Positions 22,435 to 31,058 of a stretch of DNA of 64,000 nucleotides are shown here, piece by piece. The DNA lies in contig NZ_CP114052.1 in the NCBI RefSeq assembly GCF_027125355.1, positions 558,001 through 622,000 of the forward strand, written 5' to 3'. Numbering within the stretch: position 1 is the first letter of the stretch; every line of letters begins with the position of its first letter. Source of the DNA: Peptostreptococcus equinus (lineage in GTDB: Bacteria > Bacillota > Clostridia > Peptostreptococcales > Peptostreptococcaceae). The translations under genes and the position numbers were made by a program. The notes beneath the pieces are model-generated. The model searched no databases and was not told the DNA's origin. It worked only from the letters and a program-made list of their open reading frames with translations.

Positions 22435-25059
22435 ATGGAATTAAGACCTTATCAGAATGAAGCAAAAGAAAAAGTATTAGAACAATGGAATCAGGGAGTG
22501 CGTAAAACACTCCTTGTTTTGCCAACTGGATGCCATGAAGAGAATCAAGAAATATTAATGTCTGATGGCTCATTGAAAAAGATAAAAGATATTAATATAG
22601 GTGAACAAGTTATGGGAGCAGATGGACTTCCAAGAAATATTTTATTCAAGCAGAAAGGTACTAAATTATTATACAAAGTTCAACCAGTAAAAGGTGAAAG
22701 TTTTTTAGTAACTGAAGATCATAAGCTTACCCTTGTAAGGACCAATGAAAAAAGCAGAAATATATATCCTTCAGATAAGCTTGGAGGTCAAATTATTGAT
22801 GTAAGTATAAAAGAATGGCTAAGTTGGAGTAAGAACAAAAAACATATACATAAATTAATTAGATCAGGTTTAATAAAAAACTTTGGATTTAATAACGGAC
22901 ATATAATTTCCCCCTATTTCTTAGGCATTTTACTAGGAGATGGAAATCTAGTAAACTCAATATCTGTTACCACAATGGATGATGAAGTTGTAAGTGAAAT
23001 AAAAAATCAATGTTTAAGGTATGATATGACATATTCTATTGAACCATCCGGTAAAGCGAATACATATATATTTAAAAGTGGAGAGCTTGGATGCAAGGGC
23101 AGTTTACTTCACAGACAATTAAAGGAGCTAGGTCTCAGAGGTAAAGGCAGTTATGAAAAATTTATACCACATAATTATAAAGCTTCAAATTACATTAATA
23201 GACTTGAAATATTAGCAGGATTAATAGATACAGATGGTAGTGCTACAAATGGAGGATACGATTTTGTTTCGGCATCTAAGCAGTTAAGTAATGATGTCGC
23301 ATTTATTGCTAGGTCTTTAGGGTTGGCTGCATATGTTAAGAAGTGTAAGAAAAGATGTAAGGATTTTGAAGGTATTTACTACAGAGTAGGTATCAGTGGA
23401 GACTGTTCTATAATTCCTTGTAGAGTAAGTCACAAGAAAGTTAATAAAAGAAGACAAATAAAAGATGTAAAAAGAACTGGATTTACAGTTTTAGAATATG
23501 GAATAGGCAACTATGTTGGAATAACAGTTGATGTAGATAATAGATATTTAATGGGTGATTTTACAATAACTCATAATTGCGGGAAGACTATAGTTTTTAG
23601 CAAGGTAATAGAAGATGTTGTAAAAAGTGGCGATAGAGTATTAATGTTAGCGCATAGAGGGGAGTTATTAGATCAAGCAGCAGATAAGTTGGATAAAGCT
23701 ACTGGACTAAAATGTGCAGTTGAAAAAGCGGAAGATAGTTGCTTAGGTAGTTTTTATAGAGTTGTTGTAGGCTCAGTTCAATCACTTATGAGACCTAAAA
23801 GGCTTAATAAATTTGATAAAGATTACTTTGACACAATAGTTATAGATGAAGCACATCACTGTATATCAGACGGTTACCAAAGAGTATTAGAACACTTTGA
23901 TAGTGCTAAGGTGCTAGGAGTAACAGCCACGCCGGACAGAGGGGATATGAAGAATCTTGGTTCGTACTTTGAGTCACTTGCCTATGAATATACTTTACCT
24001 AAGGCAATTAAAGAAGGTTTTTTATCACAAATTAAGGCACTTACTATTCCTCTTAAGTTAGATTTATCAGGAGTAAGTCAACAAGCAGGAGACTTTAAGG
24101 CTAGTGAAATTGGAACAGCATTAGATCCATATTTGGAGCAAATTGCTGATGAAATGGTAAAGTATTGTAGTGATAGAAAAACAGTAGTATTTTTACCTCT
24201 TATTAAGACATCACAAAAGTTTACTAGAATACTTCAAGAAAAAGGATTTAGAGCTGCAGAGGTTAATGGGGATTCAGAAAATAGGGGTCAAATTTTAGAG
24301 GACTTTGACAACGATAGATACAATGTATTATGCAATTCAATGCTCCTTACTGAAGGTTGGGATTGCCCTAGTGTCGATTGCATTATAGTGCTTAGACCAA
24401 CAAAGGTTAGGTCTTTATATAGCCAAATGGTAGGACGTGGAACAAGACTACATCCAGGTAAGGAAGATTTGCTTGTATTAGATTTTTTGTGGCATACAGA
24501 AAGACATGAGTTGTGTCATCCAGCTTCACTTATTGCACCCAATGAAGAAGTATCAAAGGCAATGACTAAAATAATTGAGGAATCAGGAAATCCTCAGGAC
24601 TTAGAAGAAGTTGAAAAGATGGCGGAAGAAGAAGTGATTCTTCAAAGAGAAGAAGCATTGGCCAAACAGCTTGAAGAAATGAGAAAGCGTAAAAGAAAGT
24701 TGGTTGATCCACTTCAATTTGAAATGTCAATTAATGCTGAGGACTTAGTTAATTATGTTCCGGCATTTGGTTGGGAAATGGGACCAGCCAGTGAAAAACA
24801 AATAAAGACATTGGAAAAATTGGGAATATTCCCAGACCAAGTAGATAATGCTGGTAAAGCTAAGATGTTACTTGATAGATTGGATTCAAGAAGAAAAGAA
24901 GGACTTACTACACCTAAACAAATTAGATTTTTAGAACAAAGAGGATTTAAAAATGTAGGTATGTGGGAGTTTGATTCAGCAAGAAAACTTATAGATAGAA
25001 TTGCTGGTAATGGGTGGAAAATACCAAAGGATATTGATGTAAAAGGATATAAAGGATAG
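22435..25059 (+). CDS. SF2 DEAD/DEAH-box helicase interrupted by an intein in Walker A
   Basis: 874 aa precursor. Residues 1-32 give ELRPYQNEAKEKVLEQW (Q-motif-like) and LPTG; the intein occupies 33-381; the host protein resumes with CGKT, restoring LPTGCGKT. Downstream motifs are VIDEAHHC (about 468), GVTATPDRGD, FLPLIKTS, NSMLLTEGWDCPSVD and QMVGRGTRLHP. The spliced helicase would be 525 aa. It belongs to the phage replication/recombination set (ATPase, DUF669 before; primase after). Without splicing the ATP-binding site is split, so activity depends on intein removal. Confidence 0.93.
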   Translation: MELRPYQNEAKEKVLEQWNQGVRKTLLVLPTGCHEENQEILMSDGSLKKIKDINIGEQVMGADGLPRNILFKQKGTKLLYKVQPVKGESFLVTEDHKLTLVRTNEKSRNIYPSDKLGGQIIDVSIKEWLSWSKNKKHIHKLIRSGLIKNFGFNNGHIISPYFLGILLGDGNLVNSISVTTMDDEVVSEIKNQCLRYDMTYSIEPSGKANTYIFKSGELGCKGSLLHRQLKELGLRGKGSYEKFIPHNYKASNYINRLEILAGLIDTDGSATNGGYDFVSASKQLSNDVAFIARSLGLAAYVKKCKKRCKDFEGIYYRVGISGDCSIIPCRVSHKKVNKRRQIKDVKRTGFTVLEYGIGNYVGITVDVDNRYLMGDFTITHNCGKTIVFSKVIEDVVKSGDRVLMLAHRGELLDQAADKLDKATGLKCAVEKAEDSCLGSFYRVVVGSVQSLMRPKRLNKFDKDYFDTIVIDEAHHCISDGYQRVLEHFDSAKVLGVTATPDRGDMKNLGSYFESLAYEYTLPKAIKEGFLSQIKALTIPLKLDLSGVSQQAGDFKASEIGTALDPYLEQIADEMVKYCSDRKTVVFLPLIKTSQKFTRILQEKGFRAAEVNGDSENRGQILEDFDNDRYNVLCNSMLLTEGWDCPSVDCIIVLRPTKVRSLYSQMVGRGTRLHPGKEDLLVLDFLWHTERHELCHPASLIAPNEEVSKAMTKIIEESGNPQDLEEVEKMAEEEVILQREEALAKQLEEMRKRKRKLVDPLQFEMSINAEDLVNYVPAFGWEMGPASEKQIKTLEKLGIFPDQVDNAGKAKMLLDRLDSRRKEGLTTPKQIRFLEQRGFKNVGMWEFDSARKLIDRIAGNGWKIPKDIDVKGYKG
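22531..23577 (+). other. Intein with LAGLIDADG homing endonuclease domain (349 aa)
   Basis: It begins with Cys33 (block A, CHEENQEILMSDG), has block B VTEDHKL (T-X2-H), endonuclease blocks ILLGDGN (near residue 166) and LAGLIDTDG (260-268), then block F YVGITVDVDNRYLMGD and ends THN with Cys as the +1 extein residue. All splicing residues (Cys1, His-Asn, +1 Cys) are present, so splicing should work. Both LAGLIDADG-type motifs keep their acidic residue, so the homing endonuclease may be active. Confidence 0.95.
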
Positions 25060-25071
25060 GGAGGTTTGTAT

Positions 25072-25191
25072 ATGAAAGAGATTATTTTGGGAATATTGGT
25101 ATCATCTATAACATCCTTCTGTGTATCTATAAAATTTCATAAATACACAGTGGATAAAGTTATAGAAATACTGAAAAATACTTTAGATTAA
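25072..25191 (+). CDS. 39-aa protein with hydrophobic N-terminus
   Basis: GGGAGG lies 7 bases before ATG 25072. MKEIILGILVSSITSFCVSI then a charged tail. Its stop is one base from the stop of the convergent Abi-alpha-like gene. Unknown function; possibly a small membrane peptide. Confidence 0.5.
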   Translation: MKEIILGILVSSITSFCVSIKFHKYTVDKVIEILKNTLD

Positions 25192-25192
25192 T

Positions 25193-25981
25193 TTACATAC
25201 ATGTTCTAACAAAATTTTTCCCAAAAGGTGTTAAGTCCGCAATACCCTTTTGAGTGTCGATTTTATCTGCTACTAAATCGTTTGGCAAGTTAGTTTTCTT
25301 ATAATCTTCTAATGTACGTTCAGATTCAAAGTATTCTTTGGTATTATAGAAATCTTTGTAGTATTCTTCATTGGATATCCATTGAGAATAGTCCATTTTA
25401 ATAAGACCAAGTCTTTCTAAATTACTAAGTGATGGTGAAAGTGAATTTTGATCTGAACATGATGGATTGCTTAAAAAAATATTAGTATATAAATTTAGGT
25501 TTGTGTGATTAGTAAACATTAAATTGTATTTGCAAATTGGAGCCTGGTTGCGATGAGAATTATATATGCAAATTAAATTATTAGCGTATAGAGGTGACAT
25601 TTGTTTTATTATTTCAACATAAGAAGAGTGTATTATTGCATCTTTAGTTTTATCCATTGATGATGCAATAAGTTTAGCGAACATACTTCTAAGTTCAGGT
25701 TCTTCTACGTAATATTTAGAAGCTTCCATAGCTGGACCTATAATATTAGTTTTTGGTTCCTTCAAATTTTCTTCTGGTATATTTTTAACTTCTGTGATTA
25801 TATTTTCTCCAAAAAGTTGTTTGTTCTTCTCGGCTTTAGCCTTTAGAATTTCAGCTTCTTGATGAATGTTTTTGCCAAAGTGTATATACCAAAATTCATT
25901 TAGAGTTTCTACTGGACCTTTTAAAATTCCTGCTCCAACTAAAGCACTACCACCACACATAAGCATATTTTGAATATCCAT
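25193..25981 (-). CDS. Abi-alpha-like protein (DUF4393), candidate anti-phage cargo
   Basis: 262 aa. The N-terminus has a hydrophobic patch (LMCGGSALVGAGILKGPVET). The core IIGPAMEASKYYVEEPELRS, LIASSMD and HSSYVEIIKQMSPLYA matches DUF4393, a family that includes the abortive infection protein Abi-alpha. AGGAGG before its ATG. It is on the opposite strand within the replication block, between helicase and primase genes, typical of a lysogen-expressed 'moron'. A role in excluding other phages is inferred from family and position, not shown. Confidence 0.75.
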   Translation of the reverse strand: MDIQNMLMCGGSALVGAGILKGPVETLNEFWYIHFGKNIHQEAEILKAKAEKNKQLFGENIITEVKNIPEENLKEPKTNIIGPAMEASKYYVEEPELRSMFAKLIASSMDKTKDAIIHSSYVEIIKQMSPLYANNLICIYNSHRNQAPICKYNLMFTNHTNLNLYTNIFLSNPSCSDQNSLSPSLSNLERLGLIKMDYSQWISNEEYYKDFYNTKEYFESERTLEDYKKTNLPNDLVADKIDTQKGIADLTPFGKNFVRTCM

Positions 25982-26052
25982 AAATACCTCCTAAGTTAAA
26001 TTATTATTTAAAATCATTGTACCATAAACCATTATGAAAGGAATATAAATAG

Positions 26053-28305
26053 TTGAACAATACATTAGATCTACTTAATTTATTAGAATATATAGATCCA
26101 TCTATCCTAACCTACCAAGAGTGGGTCAATGTAGGAATGGGACTCAAGCAAGAAGGCTACACAGCAAGTGATTGGGATAGATGGTCAACAAGAGATACAA
26201 AAAGATATAGAAATGGAGAATGCTTCACTAAATGGATGTCATTTCAAGGTAGCAATTCTCCAGTAACTGGTGGAACAATATACCAGATGGCAGTTGATGG
26301 TGGTTATGTTCCACTTAGAAAAGATGGTCATGCTCTAGATTGGGATGACGAAATAAAAGATGATTTGGTTGTAGTAGACCAAGCATGGTTAGAAGGTCAA
26401 GATATAGAAGAACCGAATAACTGGGAGCCAGCGAAAGAGCTAATTAAGTATCTAGAAATATTATTTGATTCTACTGAAAATGTAGGATATGTAACAGCTA
26501 CCTGGGAAAAAGACGGAAAGTATTTACCTACCAAAGGTCACTGGGACAGAACTTCAGGACAATTAATACAAGAGCTTAATCAGTGTAATGGAGATATAGG
26601 CGCCGTGCTTGGTGATTATAAAGAACAAGCAGGTGCATGGATTAGATTTAATCCACTTGATGGTATAGGGTGTAAAAATGACAATGTAGTTGATTTTAGA
26701 TATGCACTTGTGGAATCTGATTCAATGGAATTAGATAAGCAAAATGCCATAATTAGAGAATTAGAGTTACCGGTAGCTTGTTTAGTACATAGTGGTAAAA
26801 AGTCAATTCATGCAATAGTTAGAGTTGATGCATCAAATTATGACGAATACAGAAAAAGAGTAGATTACTTATATACTGTGTGTAAGAAAAATGGATTAGA
26901 AATAGACCAACAGAATAAGAATCCATCAAGGTTAAGCCGTATGCCAGGGATTATGAGAAATGGCAAAAAACAGTTTCTTATTGACACAAATATAGGCAAA
27001 TCAAATTGGAATGAATGGTTTGAATGGATAGAAGGTGTAAATGATGATTTGCCGGATCCTGAAAGCCTTGATTCATTCTTTGACGATTTACCGGACTTAG
27101 CTCCACCGTTAATACATGGAATACTTAGACAAGGTCACAAAATGCTAATGGCGGGTCCATCAAAAGCTGGTAAGTCATATGCGCTTATAGAACTTTGTGT
27201 GGCTATTGCTGAAGGCGATAAATGGATGGGATGGAATTGTGAGCAGGGAAAAGTAATGTACGTCAATTTAGAGTTAGATAGGGCTTCTTGCCTTCACAGA
27301 TTTAAAGATGTTTATACAGCTATGGGAGTAGACCCTAACAACTTAAAAAACATTGATATATGGAATTTAAGAGGTAAGTCAGTTCCAATGGATAAATTGG
27401 CGCCTAAGTTGATTAGAAGAGCCCACAAGAAGAACTACACGGCCATAATCATAGACCCAATATATAAAGTAATTACAGGGGATGAAAATTCAGCGGATCA
27501 GATGGCACATTTTTGTAATCAATTTGACCGTGTGTGTACTGATTTAGGAAGTGCTGTTATTTATTGTCACCACCATTCAAAAGGATACCAAGGTGGTAAA
27601 AGGTCTATGGATAGAGCTTCAGGCTCAGGAGTATTTGCAAGAGATCCTGATGCCTTAATAGATTTAACTGAATTGTCTCTATCTGATGAGCTAGTAAAAC
27701 ATGAAAAGGAAAAGGCAGCAGCTAATTATATTAGTCTGGCATTGCAGAATTTAAACCAAGATTATTTTGAGGAGAATGTAGGCTTAGATGATACTTTAAG
27801 CCGTGCTCAAATGCTTACACACGCCAATAGATGTCTTACTAGAATGCAGTATATTGACCTAGAAAAAAGGCTTGATAAAGTAATGAGGCTAGCAGGGCAA
27901 AAGACAGCTTGGAGAATAGAAGGTACTCTTAGAGAGTTTGCTGGATTTGAGCCTGTGAATGTGTGGTTTGATTATCCAATACACAAGATAGATGATTCTG
28001 GAGTGCTCAAAGATGTAATGCCGGAAGCTGAAAAACCACCATGGCAAAAGGGTGTTGAGTCTAGAAAACCAAAAGAAAAGAAGAAAGAGGAAAGACAAAA
28101 TAAGCTAGAAATTGCATTTGCAAATCTTGAAATGGATCACAATGAAATTACTGTTAATGATTTATCTCAAGAAATGGGAGTGTCAAATAGGACCGTTTGG
28201 AGACGAATAAAAGAACATGGTGGGTTCGATTTTATACGAACTGGAGATGGAAAAGCTAGCATAATTTATAGAAAAGAGGAAGAAAACACCTGTGACAATA
28301 ACTGA
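26053..28305 (+). CDS. Phage primase-helicase (RepA-like ATPase with PriCT-like N-terminus)
   Basis: 750 aa, TTG start. Residues 10-90 resemble a PriCT-2 module (EWVNVGMGLKQEGYT...GGTIYQMAVDGGY); about 170-320 look like an archaeo-eukaryotic primase-type domain (FNPLDGIG, RYALVESDSM, VHSGKKSIHAIVRVDASNYD); about 345-560 are a RecA-fold ATPase with Walker A GPSKAGKS (368) and IIIDPIYKV. The last 60 residues hold an HTH (INDLSQEMGVSNRTVWRRI-like). Probably starts replication at the repeats that begin in its last codons and run downstream. Confidence 0.82.
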   Translation: MNNTLDLLNLLEYIDPSILTYQEWVNVGMGLKQEGYTASDWDRWSTRDTKRYRNGECFTKWMSFQGSNSPVTGGTIYQMAVDGGYVPLRKDGHALDWDDEIKDDLVVVDQAWLEGQDIEEPNNWEPAKELIKYLEILFDSTENVGYVTATWEKDGKYLPTKGHWDRTSGQLIQELNQCNGDIGAVLGDYKEQAGAWIRFNPLDGIGCKNDNVVDFRYALVESDSMELDKQNAIIRELELPVACLVHSGKKSIHAIVRVDASNYDEYRKRVDYLYTVCKKNGLEIDQQNKNPSRLSRMPGIMRNGKKQFLIDTNIGKSNWNEWFEWIEGVNDDLPDPESLDSFFDDLPDLAPPLIHGILRQGHKMLMAGPSKAGKSYALIELCVAIAEGDKWMGWNCEQGKVMYVNLELDRASCLHRFKDVYTAMGVDPNNLKNIDIWNLRGKSVPMDKLAPKLIRRAHKKNYTAIIIDPIYKVITGDENSADQMAHFCNQFDRVCTDLGSAVIYCHHHSKGYQGGKRSMDRASGSGVFARDPDALIDLTELSLSDELVKHEKEKAAANYISLALQNLNQDYFEENVGLDDTLSRAQMLTHANRCLTRMQYIDLEKRLDKVMRLAGQKTAWRIEGTLREFAGFEPVNVWFDYPIHKIDDSGVLKDVMPEAEKPPWQKGVESRKPKEKKKEERQNKLEIAFANLEMDHNEITVNDLSQEMGVSNRTVWRRIKEHGGFDFIRTGDGKASIIYRKEEENTCDNN

Positions 28306-28450
28306 TTTTGTCCTGTCATACTAGGTGTGACAAATACTAAATTTTAGTTATTGACACGGTGTGACACAAAACCTGTGACAAATACTTATTTTTAGTTTTT
28401 GTCAAGGTGTGACGGCAAAAACTAAAAATAATATATATATTTTGCTGTCA
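28291..28450 (+). repeat. Iteron-like TGTGAC repeats, candidate replication origin
   Basis: TGTGAC occurs in direct orientation at 28291, 28326, 28360, 28374 and 28408 (spacings 35, 34, 14, 34), with inverted TGTCA copies between, and long A/T stretches (e.g. TACTAAATTTTAG, TACTTATTTTTAG). It lies immediately after, and partly within, the primase-helicase gene. Iterons plus an A/T-rich region next to the initiator gene is the usual origin layout. Confidence 0.65.
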
Positions 28451-28470
28451 CGGGAGACAAATGTCATAGA

Positions 28471-28519
28471 CTGTGAAAGTAAGTTGGGCGATAGCTACGC
28501 CCAACATAACTATTCACGG
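28471..28519 (+). other. Extended imperfect hairpin downstream of the iterons
   Basis: Inner perfect stem GTTGGGCG-ATAGCTA-CGCCCAAC (28483-28505), and outer arms CTGTGAA/TTCACGG (28471-28477, 28513-28519) separated by internal loops. No T run, so not a terminator. Could be a priming site, part of the origin, or a structured RNA. Confidence 0.55.
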
Positions 28520-28596
28520 TCGCCTAATGACTAAAGCGAATTTTTAAGAAATGAATTATTAAAAGAAAATTATTATCAACTAAATAGGAGGATAAT

Positions 28597-28983
28597 ATGA
28601 TTGAATTTTTTATGCCGATAATACCGCCAACTATAACTCACCAAGAAAAACAGGTAAACTTTAAGACTAACAAATTTTATGAACCACCAGAGCTAAAACA
28701 AACGAGAAGTAAACTAAATGATTGGCTAGCTAAATATAAACCTTCAAAAAAGCTTGTAGGAGCTCTTAGGTTATATGTGAAATGGTGTTATCCGTTAAGT
28801 GGCAAACATGAGAATGGAGAGTACAAAACATCAAAACCAGATTTAGACAATGCACAAAAATTACTTCAGGATTGTATGACTAATGTTGGATTTTGGAAAG
28901 ATGATAGTCAAGTAGCAAGCCTTATTTGCGAAAAGTTTTGGGCGGATGTGCCAGGTATTTATATTAGAGTTGAGGAGGTTTAA
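28597..28983 (+). CDS. rusA: RusA-like Holliday junction resolvase
   Basis: 128 aa. The RusA acid cluster is visible: KPDLDNAQKLLQDCM and GFWKDDSQVASL, giving the conserved Asp residues that bind metal. The N-terminus EFFMPIIPPTITHQEK is also typical. It should resolve branched intermediates produced by the recombination block before packaging. AGGAGG precedes it; the next gene starts 3 bases after its stop. Confidence 0.9.
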   Translation: MIEFFMPIIPPTITHQEKQVNFKTNKFYEPPELKQTRSKLNDWLAKYKPSKKLVGALRLYVKWCYPLSGKHENGEYKTSKPDLDNAQKLLQDCMTNVGFWKDDSQVASLICEKFWADVPGIYIRVEEV

Positions 28984-28985
28984 AA

Positions 28986-29252
28986 ATGCTAATGATTGAA
29001 GAAGTAAATATGGATGATAGAAATTCTACTAGGGTTAATGGACAGACACCTACGAGATACGCTGGAAAAGGTAAGCATAATATTGAGACTATAGAAGCAA
29101 TGGAATATGTTTGTTCTAAATTTGATAGTAAACAGGCTGTTTCAATTTCTCAAATTGTAAAATACCTTAGTAGGTATAACGATAAAGATGGTTACAGGGA
29201 TTTAGATGCAGCAGTCGACTATATAAAAAGATTGACAGGAGAATGGAAGTAA
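28986..29252 (+). CDS. DUF3310-like protein
   Basis: 88 aa. NIETIEAMEYVCSKF and IVKYLSRYNDKDGYRDLDAA match the DUF3310 pattern (IE...NAIKYIWRY..K....DL.KA), a small phage family of uncertain function, often described as nucleotide-kinase-like. GAGGAGG before the ATG. Between rusA and the late regulator in one operon. Confidence 0.78.
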   Translation: MLMIEEVNMDDRNSTRVNGQTPTRYAGKGKHNIETIEAMEYVCSKFDSKQAVSISQIVKYLSRYNDKDGYRDLDAAVDYIKRLTGEWK

Positions 29253-29668
29253 TGGAAGCTAAAGAGTATTTAATGCAATTACACAATATTGACAAGAATA
29301 TAAAAGCACTTGAAAATGAGATATTAGAATTAAATACTTTAGCTGAGGGTGGAGCTATCACATATGAGGAAAGAGTTCAAACAAGTGGTAGAGGAAGTAC
29401 AGAATTTATTGTGTGTAAAATTGCTGATAAGAAGTCGGAAATATATGATATATTAAATAAAAAAGTAGAACTGATAGGGGAGATAAGTACTAAAATAAGT
29501 TTATTAAATGATAATTCAATGGAAGCTCTTCTTAGAAAAAGATACATAGAGTCTAGATCATGGGAAAGAATTGCTGTAGATATGAATTATAGTATTAGAA
29601 GAGTTTACCAACTTCATGGAAATGCTTTAGTTGAATTTGATAAGATACTAAATAAAGATTGCAGTTAA
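29252..29668 (+). CDS. ArpU/sigma-like late transcription regulator
   Basis: About 138 aa. N-terminal coiled coil (residues 5-75), then a C-terminal sigma-region-4-like HTH: MEALLRKRYIESRSWERIAV and NYSIRRVYQLHGNALVEF. This type controls late (packaging/lysis) genes in Firmicutes phages. ATG 29252 is preferred over 29243 because AGGAGA (29237-29242) is 9 bases before it but abuts the other. It is the last early gene, before the HicAB pair and terminase. Confidence 0.8.
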   Translation: MEAKEYLMQLHNIDKNIKALENEILELNTLAEGGAITYEERVQTSGRGSTEFIVCKIADKKSEIYDILNKKVELIGEISTKISLLNDNSMEALLRKRYIESRSWERIAVDMNYSIRRVYQLHGNALVEFDKILNKDCS

Positions 29669-29762
29669 TTGCAGTTGATAGTGTGGTATTATGTTATTGT
29701 GGAAGAAATGGTAATCGTTGATTTTCATTTTTTATATCCTCCTTATGAAGATTATTATTACG

Positions 29763-29791
29763 AAAAAGGCATCTGAATGGGTGTCTTTTTT
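29763..29791 (+). terminator. Terminator of the early operon
   Basis: AAAAAGGCATC against GGTGTCTTTTT (two G-T pairs), loop TGAATG, six T. It separates the early genes from the HicAB promoter. Confidence 0.75.
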
Positions 29792-29810
29792 GTTTGTGAA
29801 ATTATATTAT

Positions 29811-29855
29811 ACGTATAAAATACGTGTTGACAAGTGCGTATAAAATGCGTATAAT
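29811..29855 (+). promoter_or_regulatory. hicAB promoter with palindromic operators
   Basis: TTGACA (29827-29832), 17 bases, TATAAT (29850-29855): perfect consensus. ACGTAT-AAA-ATACGT (29811-29825) is a perfect inverted repeat abutting the -35, and a variant GCGTATAAAATGCGT fills the spacer. These match the position expected for HicB autorepression. Confidence 0.8.
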
Positions 29856-29884
29856 ATAAGTATGAAATAAGGAAAGGAGACTAT

Positions 29885-30058
29885 ATGAAGCACAGAGATT
29901 TAATTAAACTTCTTGAAAGTAATGGATTTTATTACAAACGTGCAGGTGGGAATCATGATATATACACAAACGGGACAATATCAGAACCCATACCAAGGCA
30001 TAAAGAAATAAATGAAATGCTAGCAAGGAAAATTATTAAGAAGTTAGGGCTTAAATAG
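29885..30058 (+). CDS. hicA: HicA toxin (mRNA interferase)
   Basis: 57 aa, MKHRDLIKLLESNGFYYKRA then GGNHDIYTNG with the catalytic His (residue 24) and IPRHKEIN before the C-terminal helix. HicA cleaves mRNA through a dsRBD-like fold. AAGGAGA lies 4 to 10 bases before the ATG. hicB follows after 46 bases, giving the toxin-first order common for HicAB. Confidence 0.93.
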   Translation: MKHRDLIKLLESNGFYYKRAGGNHDIYTNGTISEPIPRHKEINEMLARKIIKKLGLK

Positions 30059-30104
30059 CCCTAACGGATTTATTCATATAGTTTATATATTGGAGGGATG
30101 AAGA

Positions 30105-30509
30105 ATGAGAAAAGAACTAAAATTAGCATATCCTGTTTTGATGAAAAAAACAGATGACGGGTATTATGTGGAAATACCTGACTTTGATATCGCAACACAA
30201 GGAAGTAATGTAGCAGAAGCTATGGAAATGGCTAGAGATGCCATAGGTTTGATGGGAATTGATTATCAAGATGATAAAAAAGATTTGCCTGAACCATATT
30301 CAATAAAATTTAATGAAGATGAATTTGATATTGAAACATTGGTAGATATCAATTTAGCTGAATACAGAAGAAAATTAGAGAATAAATCAGTTAAGAAAAA
30401 TTGTACTATTCCGTATTGGTTAAATGAAAAAGCTGAGAAAGAGGGAATAAATTTTTCTAAATTGTTGCAAGAAGCTGTTGCAAAAGCATTGGGAGTTTCT
30501 TTAAAGTAG
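30105..30509 (+). CDS. hicB: HicB antitoxin
   Basis: 134 aa. N-terminal RNase-H-like HicB domain (LAYPVLMKKTDDGYYVEIPD and QGSNVAEAMEMARDAIGLM) and a C-terminal ribbon-helix-helix (CTIPYWLNEKAEKEGINFSK) that would bind the palindromes upstream of hicA. Neutralises HicA and represses the operon. GGAGGG before ATG. The pair sits between the early operon and the terminase genes, flanked by terminators. Confidence 0.93.
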   Translation: MRKELKLAYPVLMKKTDDGYYVEIPDFDIATQGSNVAEAMEMARDAIGLMGIDYQDDKKDLPEPYSIKFNEDEFDIETLVDINLAEYRRKLENKSVKKNCTIPYWLNEKAEKEGINFSKLLQEAVAKALGVSLK

Positions 30510-30532
30510 TTCATATAGTCTTGAAAGGGTAT

Positions 30533-30633
30533 GCGGTATATTTTTATCGTGTGCCCTTTCTATTTGTTGAAATATTATGTTAGGACTAGAAAATAATAAA
30601 TAACCACAAGAGGACCCACAGAGGTCCTTTTTT
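30533..30633 (+). terminator. Hairpin and terminator after hicB
   Basis: GAAAGGG...CCCTTTC with an inner imperfect pairing (30533-30560), then AGGACC-CACAGA-GGTCCTTTTTT (30611-30633), a clear intrinsic terminator. Isolates hicAB from the packaging genes. Confidence 0.8.
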
Positions 30634-30680
30634 GATGCAATTATACTTTAATAAATTTTAAGAAAAGAGGTGATTTGTTT

Positions 30681-31058
30681 GTGAATAAAAAAATTGAAAA
30701 ATGTGCAATATTAATGGTTTCAACTGATTTAACTCAGAAACAAATTGCCGAAGAGTTAAATGTGTCTGTACAGACGATAATCAATTGGAAAAAGAAAGAT
30801 GAATTCATTGAATTCAAAGATGACTATCAAAGAAAATATTTAAATAACCTAGCTGCTAAAGCTATTAGAACTATGGATAAGTTGCTTACATCAGACAGCG
30901 ACCAGGTCAGATATAATGCAGCAAAGGATATATTGGATAGAACGGGATATAAGCCTACTGAAAAACAAAATATAAATATGAGTGGTAGCTTAGCCAATCC
31001 ATATGAAGCTTTAACAACAGAACAGCTATTAAAACTAGCTGGTGATGATGATGGATAG
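30681..31058 (+). CDS. terS: Terminase small subunit
   Basis: About 125 aa. N-terminal HTH (TDLTQKQIAEELNVSVQTII and NWKKKDEF), then an oligomerising helical part (AAKAIRTMDKLLTSDSDQVR) and DRTGYKPTEKQ, as in SPP1-type small terminases that recognise pac/cos. GTG 30681 is preferred over TTG 30675 because AGAGGTG is then 8 bases upstream. The large subunit overlaps its 3' end. Confidence 0.88.
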   Translation: MNKKIEKCAILMVSTDLTQKQIAEELNVSVQTIINWKKKDEFIEFKDDYQRKYLNNLAAKAIRTMDKLLTSDSDQVRYNAAKDILDRTGYKPTEKQNINMSGSLANPYEALTTEQLLKLAGDDDG

